Below are positions 33,830 to 41,787 of a stretch of 45,969 nt of DNA, in pieces. This DNA is from CADEEV01 sp032127875 (GTDB taxonomy: Bacteria > Acidobacteriota > Vicinamibacteria > Fen-336). The notes beneath the pieces are model-generated. The model was not told where the DNA came from. It searched no databases and saw nothing but the letters and a program-made list of their open reading frames with translations. Position 1 is the stretch's first letter, and the number at the start of each line of letters is the position of its first letter. Location: positions 1 to 45,969 of the forward strand of contig JAQBHI010000137.1 in assembly GCA_032127875.1 (NCBI GenBank), read 5' to 3'. Position numbers and translations under genes: made by a program.

Positions 33830-34507
33830 ATGCTGGTCGAACTGCGGGACGTGCACAAGCTCTACAGCCGGGGCCGGCGCCAGGTAGCGGCGCTGGCAGG
33901 GCTGAGTCTCGAGATCGAAGAGGGCGAATCGGTCGCGATCATGGGCCCGTCGGGCTCGGGCAAGTCGACCCTGCTTTCGATTCTCGGGTGCCTGGACTTG
34001 CCCACCGCGGGTTCGTACGTGCTCGGCGGTACCGAGGTTTCGGGCCTGGCTGACGACGCGCTCTCGCGGATCCGCAACGAGCGCATTGGCTTCGTGTTCC
34101 AGGCCTTTCACTTGATCCCACAGCTCACCGTCGCCGAGAACGTGGAGACGCCGCTGCTCTACCGCGGCCTGCCCGAAGCGGAATGCCGCAGGCGCGCGCT
34201 GCGCTCGCTCGAGAGCGTCGGCCTGCTGCCACGTGCGGAACATCGGCCCGCCGAACTCTCGGGCGGCGAGGCGCAGCGTGCGGCCGTGGCGCGAGCCCTG
34301 GTCACCGAGCCGCGCATCCTGCTTGCGGACGAGCCCACGGGCAACCTCGATACCGCCACGGGCGAGGAGGTCGCAGCCCTGCTCGACCAACTGCATCGCG
34401 CCGGGCGCACCGTCATCCTCGTCACGCACAACGAAGCCCTGGGACGGCGGGCCCGCCGTGTGGTTCACATCCGTGACGGCCGTGTCGAGCGTGAGGCTTC
34501 CTCATGA
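33830..34507 (+). CDS. ABC transporter ATP-binding protein, MacB/LolD type
   Basis: 225 residues from the ATG at 33830; a longer open frame through the TPR gene is a shadow. Walker A 'GPSGSGKSTLLSILGCLD', Q-loop 'FVFQAFHLIPQLTVAENV', signature 'LSGGEAQRAAVARAL', Walker B 'ILLADEPTGNLDT' and the switch His in 'ILVTHNEALG' are all intact. The 'GCLDLPTAGSY' segment is typical of the MacB/LolD/FtsE group that powers mechanotransmission rather than transport through the permease. It is coupled by ATGA to the permease. Confidence 0.95.
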   Translation: MLVELRDVHKLYSRGRRQVAALAGLSLEIEEGESVAIMGPSGSGKSTLLSILGCLDLPTAGSYVLGGTEVSGLADDALSRIRNERIGFVFQAFHLIPQLTVAENVETPLLYRGLPEAECRRRALRSLESVGLLPRAEHRPAELSGGEAQRAAVARALVTEPRILLADEPTGNLDTATGEEVAALLDQLHRAGRTVILVTHNEALGRRARRVVHIRDGRVEREASS

Positions 34508-35715
34508 TGCCGTCCCGCGCCTTGCTTCGGCTCGGCCTGCGCAGCCTGATGCTCCACAAGCTGCGCTCGACGCTCTCCATCCTGGGCGTCGTCTTCGGCG
34601 TCGCAGCCGTGGTGGCGATGTCGTCCGTGGGCGAGGGTGCGCGTCGCGAGGCGATCGCGCAGGTCGGCGCGCTCGGCATCGACACCGTCACAGTCCGCTC
34701 GCGCCCTTCCGCCGATGTGCCACCCGCCCCGGGCGGACTGCGGCTGCGCGACACGGAGTCGCTGCGCGCCGTGGTGCCGCACGTGCTTGCGGCGGCAGCC
34801 GTTCGAGAGGCGCGGCTGTCGGCCGAGGTCGGTTCTCGGCATAGCGACGTGATCGCGGTGGGCACGACGCCGGACTACGCACAGGCGGCGCGACTGCGTT
34901 CCGGGTCAGGGCGCTTTCTGTCGGACCTGGACGTGCGTGAGGCCAAGCGCACGGTGGTGCTCGGGGCCAGCGTGGCGCGCGAGTTGTTCCCGCTTTCCGA
35001 TCCCCGCGGCCAGCGGATCCTGCTCGGCGGCGAGTTCTTCCAGGTGGTGGGCGTGCTCGAGGGCCGGGCCCCTCCCCGCGGCAAGGGCGGGCCGATCCGG
35101 ACCCGGGACGTGAACCGCGCAGTCTTCGTGCCGCTGCCTTCGCTCGACCGAGCTTCCGACTCCCGCCCCGATGGCGTCGACGAGATCGTGCTGCGAATCG
35201 ACGACGCCGATCGCGTGACCAGTTCCGCGGAGGTCGTGAAGTCGCTTCTCGAGCGCACCACGGGCGGCGCTGCGCTGGACATCGTGGTGCCGCGCGAGAT
35301 CCTGCGACAGAAGGAGCAGACGCAGCGGATCTTCAACGTCGTGACGGGCGCGATCGCTGCGATCAGCCTGCTGGTCGGCGGGATCGGAATCATGAACATC
35401 ATGCTGGCGAGCGTCGCCGAGCGAACCCGTGAGGTCGGGATAAGACGCGCGCTCGGCGCGACGCGACGCGACATCGCCTCGCAGTTCCTGGTCGAGTCGT
35501 CGCTGCTCACCTCAGCCGGCGGTGTACTCGGCGCCGTGCTCGGGATCCTCGGCGCGATCCTGATCCAGCTCTTCGCCGCCTGGCCCACGGCGCTCTCGCC
35601 GTTGATGCTCCTGCTGGCCCTGCTCACCGCCCTCTTCGTCGGCATCGGTTTCGGCTTCTACCCAGCCTGGCATGCGGCCCACCTCCAGCCGATGGAAGCC
35701 CTCCGCCACGACTAG
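34504..35715 (+). CDS. MacB-like FtsX-fold ABC permease
   Basis: 403 residues. One transmembrane helix near the N-terminus ('LRSTLSILGVVFGVAAVVAM'), a periplasmic MacB-PCD domain (about 50-270), then three helices including 'AISLLVGGIGIMNIMLASVA' and the cytoplasmic coupling motif 'ERTREVGIRRALGATRRDIA'. This is the standard MacB/FtsX topology. The permease and ATPase are separate polypeptides, unlike the fused MacB of E. coli. The stop codon shares a palindromic CTAG with the stop of the convergent GT39-like gene. Confidence 0.93.
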   Translation: MMPSRALLRLGLRSLMLHKLRSTLSILGVVFGVAAVVAMSSVGEGARREAIAQVGALGIDTVTVRSRPSADVPPAPGGLRLRDTESLRAVVPHVLAAAAVREARLSAEVGSRHSDVIAVGTTPDYAQAARLRSGSGRFLSDLDVREAKRTVVLGASVARELFPLSDPRGQRILLGGEFFQVVGVLEGRAPPRGKGGPIRTRDVNRAVFVPLPSLDRASDSRPDGVDEIVLRIDDADRVTSSAEVVKSLLERTTGGAALDIVVPREILRQKEQTQRIFNVVTGAIAAISLLVGGIGIMNIMLASVAERTREVGIRRALGATRRDIASQFLVESSLLTSAGGVLGAVLGILGAILIQLFAAWPTALSPLMLLLALLTALFVGIGFGFYPAWHAAHLQPMEALRHD

Positions 35716-37433
35716 GGCTCTTCCGTCTCGGGATCCGCTGCCGGCGCCGGCCCTTCGAGGCGCAGGTACCAAAGGAAGATCGTCTCGCCTGGAGCCGCTT
35801 CGAGGCGGAGGCGGGCTCGATGGGCGGTGGGCCGCGATGGAAGAGCCAGGAGGTAGTTCCCGATCTGCGCACCCTCGGGCGCGGCGAAGCTCGCGAGCGG
35901 CGCGCCATCCAGGTGGATGCTTACGCGCCCGCTCGGGCCTCGCACATAGAGGCGCAGTCGAAGGGCCAGATCCGTGCCGCCGGGCAGTGGCAGCGTGATT
36001 AGACCCGCCTGCCGCTGGGTGTGTCGCAGCCGGATGTTGCCCTCGCGCTGGGGCCACGACCAACCGTCGACGAGGATCAGACCATCGCGAGGGCCGACCT
36101 CGATGCGGGCGCCCCGTCTACGGCGAGCGCCCTCCTCGACGCGAGCATACTGAAGCAGGTTCGCGAGCAGCAGCCCGGCCGCGGCGACGCCGGCGATCTG
36201 GAAGGCTTCCCGCCCGAGCGACAGGAAGCAGCCGCGGGCGGTGAGCGCGGTGAGGCGCCCGCACGCGGCACAAGCGGCGATCAGGTAGAAAGGATAGACG
36301 GGCAGCGTGTAACGCCAGTTGCCGCCGCCCGGGATCTCCCAGAGCATCGCGTACGGGAGAAGCAGGCCTCCGAGCAGCACCAGCAAGAAGCGGCCTTCAG
36401 TCCGTAGCGTCCAGCTCGACAGCCCGAGCACCGCGGTCCAGGCGAGGCCAGGGCCGAGCCACGGGGACCAGTTCCGGAAACCGGTCCACTTGCTCGCAAA
36501 GGGGACGCTCGTGAGCCCCAGCCAAAGGGTGTCGAGGCGCTCGTACGGGCCCTGGAGGCTGGCCAGGAACGCGGCGACGCCTGTAGGGCCGCCGTGAGGC
36601 AAGCCGGCGCGCCGCGAGAAGTCGCTGGCGTGGTAGTTCACGGCATAGAAGGGGTCGCCGAAGGCCACAGCGCAGTTCACCAGGTAGGGTGCGAGCAGGA
36701 CCAGTGTCACACCGGCACACAGGCCGAGCGCCCGCAGTCGTTGCTGCCGTCCGCCCTGACCCCAGAGCGCGATGAACGCCCAGGCCGGGAGCAGGAAGAC
36801 CACGGAAGTGAGCCGCGTCAGGCAGGCGGCCGCGCAAAGCCCGCCGGCCAGCAGCGCCTGCCGACGAGACGCTCCACGCAGCAGCCCAAGCAGGGCCCAT
36901 GCCGCCAGAATCGCGAAGGCCGCATGCGTATCGTCGCGCCAGCCTTCTACCGAGAGTCGAACGGCGCGCCGCTCGATTGCCAACCGGGCGGCCGCCCCAA
37001 CGCCGACCCAGGGCGAGGCGACCCGCGCCCCGAGCAGCAAGCTGGCCCCGACCAGAACGGTGCCAAACAACGCCGAGGCGAAATTGAGCCCAATCTCCCG
37101 GCCACCCGAAAGGTGGAGTCCCAGCCGCGCCGCCGCCAGGAACGCAGGTTCGCGGACGTGCGCGTCGTAGAAGCCGCGCGCCTCGCGGGCGAAGCGCAGG
37201 TATGAGAAGGGATCGCCCGCGTAGGGCTGCGCTTCCGCCACAAAGGCAAAGCCGCGGGGGTGCAGCGAGGCGAAGCTATCGCGGGTGCGAAGCGCCCAGG
37301 ACGGGGCGCCCTGCGGCTCCCAGTAGCGAGTGACGAGGGCTTCGAAGCGGAGGGCGCCGCCGAGGGCCACGACCAGGACGGCGGCGATCAACGGCATCCA
37401 CGTCGAACGCTGGAACCCGTGAGCGCTGCTCAA
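35712..37433 (-). CDS. GT39/PMT-like polytopic membrane glycosyltransferase
   Basis: 573 residues from a TTG that overlaps the upstream stop (TTGA); ATG 37397 is an alternative. Many hydrophobic helices fill residues about 12-460, with a first periplasmic loop 'AYAGDPFSYLRFAREARGFY'-like ('EAQPYAGDPFSYLRF') where GT-C enzymes carry their catalytic acid. A C-terminal strand-rich domain of about 110 residues ('LRLRLYVRGPSGRVSIHLDG') follows. It is likely a lipid-phosphate-sugar-dependent transferase acting on the periplasmic side. It is the last gene of the aminopeptidase operon and converges on the MacB permease gene. Confidence 0.7.
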   Translation of the reverse strand: MSSAHGFQRSTWMPLIAAVLVVALGGALRFEALVTRYWEPQGAPSWALRTRDSFASLHPRGFAFVAEAQPYAGDPFSYLRFAREARGFYDAHVREPAFLAAARLGLHLSGGREIGLNFASALFGTVLVGASLLLGARVASPWVGVGAAARLAIERRAVRLSVEGWRDDTHAAFAILAAWALLGLLRGASRRQALLAGGLCAAACLTRLTSVVFLLPAWAFIALWGQGGRQQRLRALGLCAGVTLVLLAPYLVNCAVAFGDPFYAVNYHASDFSRRAGLPHGGPTGVAAFLASLQGPYERLDTLWLGLTSVPFASKWTGFRNWSPWLGPGLAWTAVLGLSSWTLRTEGRFLLVLLGGLLLPYAMLWEIPGGGNWRYTLPVYPFYLIAACAACGRLTALTARGCFLSLGREAFQIAGVAAAGLLLANLLQYARVEEGARRRRGARIEVGPRDGLILVDGWSWPQREGNIRLRHTQRQAGLITLPLPGGTDLALRLRLYVRGPSGRVSIHLDGAPLASFAAPEGAQIGNYLLALPSRPTAHRARLRLEAAPGETIFLWYLRLEGPAPAADPETEEP

Positions 37434-38713
37434 AACAGGGTGTGGACGGCCGAGACGACGTCGTAGCCGTCGTTCACGACGAATAGCAGCGGCCAGCGGT
37501 CGAAGGTGAGGCAGGGATGCGAGATCCCGAAGCCCAGGCGGTCGCCCGGACGCAGCGGCGATTCCGCGGGGATGTCGAGGAGGGCATGCTGGTCGTTGAG
37601 CACGGCCGTGATGACGCTCGACAGCGGCACGGGCGCTTGATGCGTGCCCTCGCGGAAAAACGCCAGCGGCCGGGGCAGACCGGCATCGTGCGAGGCGTCC
37701 CGCTTGCCGAGGTTCACCACTGCCCGCGTCGGCTCCGGCCGCGAGAGGACCTGGCCCCACAACTCCAGTGCCGGGCGCAGTCCCTCGCCTTGCCCTCGCG
37801 CGACACCTGAGCGCTCGAGAATCCGGGCAAAGGCGCGTTCGTATGCACCCTCGTCTTGGATCAGATAGCAGCCCGCGCGCACGAGGACCCTCGATTCGCG
37901 CTGGAGCTGCCGGCCAGCGAGGCGCTCGATCACGAGGTCGTAGAAGGCCGAGCCGCCCGCCGAAAGCAGGACCGGTCCAGCTGCGAACAGGCGCTCGTGA
38001 TCGCAGGCCTCCGCGGTCTCCCCGATCGCATCCAGAAACGCCACGACCCGTTCTTGCTCGCCCCCGGGATCGTCGGCGGAAAGCAGGCCCTCAAAGCCTG
38101 AGATGCCTCGTAGCGCCAGCGTCGGCGCGGCCGCGTGAACGGCGCGCGCCACGCCCAGCGCGGAAGCGAGATCGCGGCAGCCTGCTCGCCCTCCCGCGAA
38201 GCCGCGCTCGACGAGCAGCTCGAGCGGGCGCCCGAGCTCTCGAGTTTGTGCTTCCGCGGCGAGCAGCCGCACGCAGTCGATCGAATCGACCAGCCAGAGA
38301 AGCTCGAAGTGCGGATCGGCTTCGAGTTCGCGCAGCGCCCAGCGGACCTCGGCCGGATCGACTACCTCGTTCGCCAGCACGACGCGGGCGACGCCGTGCC
38401 GGCGCGCGGCGCGCACCTGGCCGAGTGTCGCGAGCGTGATCGCCCAAGCGCCATCGTCGAGCTGTCGGCGGAACAGCTCGGGGCTCAGTGTCGTCTTGCC
38501 GTGCGGAGCCAGTAGCGCGCCGCTCACCGCTAGAAAGCGACGCATCCAGGCGCCATTGTGGCAGAGCGCTGACTCCTTGAGAACGGCCGCCGGAAAGCGG
38601 ACGTCGCCTCGCAGGACATTCCATTTCTTCTCGCCGATGCGCTCGATGGCGAAGCCCTCGGTGTCCAGGGGCACGCCCTTCAGGCGATCGTCGATCAAGA
38701 AGCCGGCGCTCAC
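37430..38713 (-). CDS. D-amino-acid deaminase / D-threonine aldolase-like PLP enzyme
   Basis: 427 residues from a GTG overlapping the upstream stop (GTGA). It is a fold-type III PLP enzyme: the Schiff-base Lys is K73 in 'LLAPHGKTTLSPELFRRQLD', and 'WAITLATLGQVRAARRHGVA' is typical of the amino-acid deaminase branch. Near the C-terminus 'GISHPCLTFDRWPLLFV' contains the H-x-C pair that binds the metal in D-serine dehydratase and D-threonine aldolase. It probably deaminates or cleaves a beta-hydroxy D-amino acid in the cytoplasm. It follows M20 and M17 peptidases in one operon, which suggests use of D-residues released from peptides. Confidence 0.85.
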   Translation of the reverse strand: MSAGFLIDDRLKGVPLDTEGFAIERIGEKKWNVLRGDVRFPAAVLKESALCHNGAWMRRFLAVSGALLAPHGKTTLSPELFRRQLDDGAWAITLATLGQVRAARRHGVARVVLANEVVDPAEVRWALRELEADPHFELLWLVDSIDCVRLLAAEAQTRELGRPLELLVERGFAGGRAGCRDLASALGVARAVHAAAPTLALRGISGFEGLLSADDPGGEQERVVAFLDAIGETAEACDHERLFAAGPVLLSAGGSAFYDLVIERLAGRQLQRESRVLVRAGCYLIQDEGAYERAFARILERSGVARGQGEGLRPALELWGQVLSRPEPTRAVVNLGKRDASHDAGLPRPLAFFREGTHQAPVPLSSVITAVLNDQHALLDIPAESPLRPGDRLGFGISHPCLTFDRWPLLFVVNDGYDVVSAVHTLF

Positions 38714-39816
38714 GAGGGGTCGGCGAGAAGCCGCCCCAGCAGCTCGGCGCGGCGCACCAGGTCGTCCATGAAGACGCATTCGTCCCGCGCGTGCGCGCCC
38801 CTGCCGTTCGGTCCGAGCCCATCGAGGGTCGGGATTCCAGCCGCGGCCGTGAGGTTGCCGTCGGAGGCGCCGCCCACCCGGGCCGCACCCAGCTCGAAAC
38901 CGAGCTCGCCCGCAATGCGCCGCGCCCGCGCGTAGAGCGCTTCGGAGGCAGGCGTCGGCTCGAGCGGGGGCCGGTCGAAGCCACCCTCGACGCGCAACGA
39001 GACGCGCGTGTCGGCAGGCATGAAGCCGCGCACCGCGGCCTCCACACGAGCCGCCTCGTCCTGCGCCCACACGCGGACGTCGACCAGCAAAGTCGCGTGT
39101 TCGGGGATGACGTTCGTCTTCGTCCCGCTCCTTGCGACTGTCGGCGTCACCGTCGTCCCACGCGCCGCGTCACCGAGGCCCTCCAGGAACAGGACTGCAC
39201 GCGACAGCGCCGCCAGCGCCGAGGCGCCTTTCTCCGGGTCGAGACCCGCGTGGGCGGCGCGGCCCGTGAAGTGCAGGTCGAACTGGCCGGTGCCCTTGCG
39301 CGCGATCTTGGCGGCACCCTCGAGTGGCGGCTCGAGGACCAGCACACGGGCGTTTTGGCGCGCCTGGGCAAGGAGCAATTCCATCGAGGCGGCCGTGCCG
39401 ACTTCCTCGTCGGGAACCAGGAGCAGCGAAACTGGAGGAACCGCTGCGCGGCGCGCCAGCTCGGGCAGCACCGCCATTGCCAGCGCGATGCCCGCCTTCA
39501 TGTCGAAGACGCCGGGGCCGGTGATGCGACCGTCCCTTACGTCGAACGGCAGCGCCGCAAGGGAGCCGACGGGCCAGACGGTGTCCAGGTGTCCGAGCAG
39601 CAGCGTGCCATTCGGGCCGGATCCGACGGACGCGAGCACGGCGTCGCCCCGCGGTGGACACGGCCGCGTCTCGGCCAGGACACCGCGGGCGCGCAGCGTC
39701 TGGCTGACGAAAGCCGCCAGTGCCGAAACCCTGTCAGGGTCGTCGGAAGGGCTCTCGCGACAAACCAGCTCCCGGAGGTCTGCGATGAGCGCCGCCGCCG
39801 AGAAGCGCGTCGTCAG
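38710..39816 (-). CDS. M20-family metallopeptidase, carboxypeptidase G2-like, apparent CTG start
   Basis: 368 residues if translation begins at CTG 39816. Zinc ligands and catalytic residues are recognisable: 'LLLGHLDTVWP' (H and catalytic D), 'GPGVFDMKAGIALAM' (bridging D), 'VPDEEVGTAAS' (EE pair) and, in the lid domain, 'FTGRAAHAGLDPEKGASALA'. This is closest in style to glutamate carboxypeptidase (CPG2). No ATG, GTG or TTG occurs in frame between the phosphatase stop and the first conserved residues. The CTG forms a CTGA overlap with that stop, matching the NTGA overlaps used throughout the window. An upstream start inside the phosphatase gene is less likely. Confidence 0.87.
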   Translation of the reverse strand: MTTRFSAAALIADLRELVCRESPSDDPDRVSALAAFVSQTLRARGVLAETRPCPPRGDAVLASVGSGPNGTLLLGHLDTVWPVGSLAALPFDVRDGRITGPGVFDMKAGIALAMAVLPELARRAAVPPVSLLLVPDEEVGTAASMELLLAQARQNARVLVLEPPLEGAAKIARKGTGQFDLHFTGRAAHAGLDPEKGASALAALSRAVLFLEGLGDAARGTTVTPTVARSGTKTNVIPEHATLLVDVRVWAQDEAARVEAAVRGFMPADTRVSLRVEGGFDRPPLEPTPASEALYARARRIAGELGFELGAARVGGASDGNLTAAAGIPTLDGLGPNGRGAHARDECVFMDDLVRRAELLGRLLADPS

Positions 39817-40268
39817 CCCCCGAAGCTGTGGGCGGCCTCCTCGGCGGCCCGGACCTGCGGCGGGTTCGGGTTCACGACCGGGCGGCGGGCACTGAGAAAG
39901 TGGAGGGCCGCTGCGGCGCCCTGTTCGCGGTAGGGGCCAGCGAGGAGATAGGCGAGCACGAGCGTCGACGAGCGGCCGACGCCCGCCATGCAGTGGACGA
40001 AAACTGCGATCCCCGCACGCTCGCACTGGCGCAGGAAGCCGATGCCCATGTGCAGGTGCGCGCGACTCGGTGGGTCGTGATCGACGGTGGGAAGCCACAA
40101 GAAGGCCTCGAACGTCCAGGGGTCGGCCCCCTCCTGCTTCATGTCGACGCAGGCCTTGACGCCTTGCGCGCGCAGCCGGTGATAATCGTCGAGGTTCGCG
40201 ATCCGTGAGCCCAGGTAGACGACGTCGGTGACCTTGTCGAAGCTGACGCGCTCAGGCGACAGGATCAT
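39813..40268 (-). CDS. dual-specificity protein phosphatase (Cys-based)
   Basis: 151 residues. The P-loop HCxxGxxRS is intact: H92, C93, R99, S100 in 'FVHCMAGVGRSSTLVLAYL'. A general-acid Asp is available in 'PTVDHDPPSRAH' (about 63-65), and 'VVYLGSRIANLDDYHRLRAQ' is the usual N-terminal DSP segment. It could act on phosphotyrosine/phosphoserine proteins or on a phosphorylated small molecule. It overlaps the end of the aminopeptidase gene by 17 bases and the M20 gene by four, so it is embedded in a peptide-use operon. Confidence 0.88.
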   Translation of the reverse strand: MILSPERVSFDKVTDVVYLGSRIANLDDYHRLRAQGVKACVDMKQEGADPWTFEAFLWLPTVDHDPPSRAHLHMGIGFLRQCERAGIAVFVHCMAGVGRSSTLVLAYLLAGPYREQGAAAALHFLSARRPVVNPNPPQVRAAEEAAHSFGG

Positions 40269-41739
40269 GGAAGCGCTCGCACAAGTCCACCAGCGTCTTC
40301 ACGCCGAAACCGATGGCGCCGGCCTCGTAGTACTTCCATTCCTTGTCGCGGAACATCGAGCCCGCGATGTCGAGATGGGCCCAGGCCGCCTTTTCGGGGA
40401 CGAACTCGCGGAGGAACAGGCCGGCGGTGATGGCGCCGGCGAGCCCGCCCGAGGCGATGTTGTTGAGATCGGCGAAGGGCGTCTTGAGCGCGTCCTTGTA
40501 CTCCTCGACGAGCGGCAGCTCCCAGAACGCCTCGCCGTGGTTCTCGCCGGAACGGATCAGGCGCCCGATCAGGTCGCGGTCGCTGCCGAGCACGCCGGCG
40601 ACGCTGGGCCCGAGCGCGCGCACCACGGCTCCGGTCAGGGTTGCGATGTCGACGACGTGGCTGGCGCCCTCCTCGCCGGCGCGGGCAAGGCCGTCGGTGA
40701 GGACGAGGCGGCCCTCGGCATCGGTGTTGTCGACCATGATCGACTTGCCGTTCCTGGCCGTGAAGATGTCGCCGGGGCGCTGCGCGTTGGCATCGGGCAT
40801 GTTCTCGGCGCAGCACAGGATCCCCACGACCTTGACGTCGGGCCGCAGCTTGCCCAGCGCCCGCATCGTGTAGAGCACCGCGGCGGCGCCGGCCATGTCG
40901 CCTTTCATCTCCCACATGTGATCGCCGGGCTTGAGGCTGATGCCACCGGAGTCGAAGGTGATGCCCTTGCCGACGAGTGCTATGGTTTCGGCCGAGGCCT
41001 GGCGCGGGACGTGGCGCAGAATCACCATGCGCGGGGCGAACGCGCTGCCCTGGCCCACGCGCAGGATGCCGGTGTAGCCGCGCGCCTTGAGGCCGGCGGG
41101 GTCGAGGATCTCGGCTTCGAGATCCACTTCCTTGGCGATCTCGGCCGCTCGCTCGGCCAGGTACTCCGGCGTGACGACGCTGCCCGGTTCGCTGATCACG
41201 TCGCGGGCGAGGTTCACGTTCTCGGAAACCCACGCGTAGCGGGCCTTGCGTGCCTCCGCATCTGCTTTGTGGTCGGGGTGCGCGATCAACCTGACCTGCG
41301 CGTCCTTCGCGAAGAACTCGTCCTTTTCCTGCCGATAGCGATCGAACGTGTAGGCGCCCAGGCTCGCGCCCTCGACGACTTTGCCGACGAGCGGAGCCGA
41401 GTCCGCGCCGTTCATGAGCAAGCCGATCCGGGCATACCGGTAGTCCCGGGCCAGGCGCAGCGCTCGGGCAGTGAACGTCTTCACGTTCTCCCACAGGTTG
41501 TAACTACGCTGCAGCGGGCTCCAGTAAACGACGAGTGCCCGGGGGCTCGACCCTTCGGGCAGCGTCGCGAAGTACTCCCGCTTCAGCGTCTTGTCCTTGA
41601 ACGCCGCGCTGGCGCGAGCCAGGTGGGCCAGCACGGCCTTGTCATCGACGTCGTGCAGCGTTTTCTCGGAATCGAGCACGACCATGAGCAGGTCGAGCGG
41701 CGTCTGCGAAACGGGTTGGAAGGAGAGCTTGAGGTTCAT
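40252..41739 (-). CDS. pepA: leucyl aminopeptidase (M17 family)
   Basis: 495 residues, normal for the family; ATG 41739 has GGAGT upstream. Catalytic-domain signatures are complete: 'LVGKGITFDSGGISLKPGD' (metal-binding Lys and Asp), 'EMKGDMAGAAAVLYTM' and the family motif 'NTDAEGRLVLTDGLA'. It removes N-terminal residues from peptides as a cytoplasmic hexamer with two metals per subunit. It is the first gene of a five-gene minus-strand operon (aminopeptidase, phosphatase, M20, PLP enzyme, GT39-like) and diverges from an arginase-fold gene 48 bases away. Confidence 0.94.
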   Translation of the reverse strand: MNLKLSFQPVSQTPLDLLMVVLDSEKTLHDVDDKAVLAHLARASAAFKDKTLKREYFATLPEGSSPRALVVYWSPLQRSYNLWENVKTFTARALRLARDYRYARIGLLMNGADSAPLVGKVVEGASLGAYTFDRYRQEKDEFFAKDAQVRLIAHPDHKADAEARKARYAWVSENVNLARDVISEPGSVVTPEYLAERAAEIAKEVDLEAEILDPAGLKARGYTGILRVGQGSAFAPRMVILRHVPRQASAETIALVGKGITFDSGGISLKPGDHMWEMKGDMAGAAAVLYTMRALGKLRPDVKVVGILCCAENMPDANAQRPGDIFTARNGKSIMVDNTDAEGRLVLTDGLARAGEEGASHVVDIATLTGAVVRALGPSVAGVLGSDRDLIGRLIRSGENHGEAFWELPLVEEYKDALKTPFADLNNIASGGLAGAITAGLFLREFVPEKAAWAHLDIAGSMFRDKEWKYYEAGAIGFGVKTLVDLCERFHDPVA

Positions 41740-41775
41740 CAAAGGACTCCGGAAAGGCCGACGCGAAGCCGGGAT

Positions 41776-41781
41776 TATACT
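41776..41781 (+). promoter_or_regulatory. -10-like hexamer right before the arginase-fold gene
   Basis: TATACT at 41776-41781 is one base from the sigma70 -10 consensus. A start site seven bases downstream would fall on the A of the ATG at 41788, predicting a leaderless mRNA. The position 17 bases upstream (AAAGGC) is a poor -35. There is no ribosome-binding site before the ATG. Confidence 0.4.
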
Positions 41782-41787
41782 GCACCG

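Noticed and set aside
40228..41787. N-terminal extension of the arginase-fold frame
   Set aside because: Antisense to pepA, a well-supported M17 gene; the arginase fold begins at 41788.
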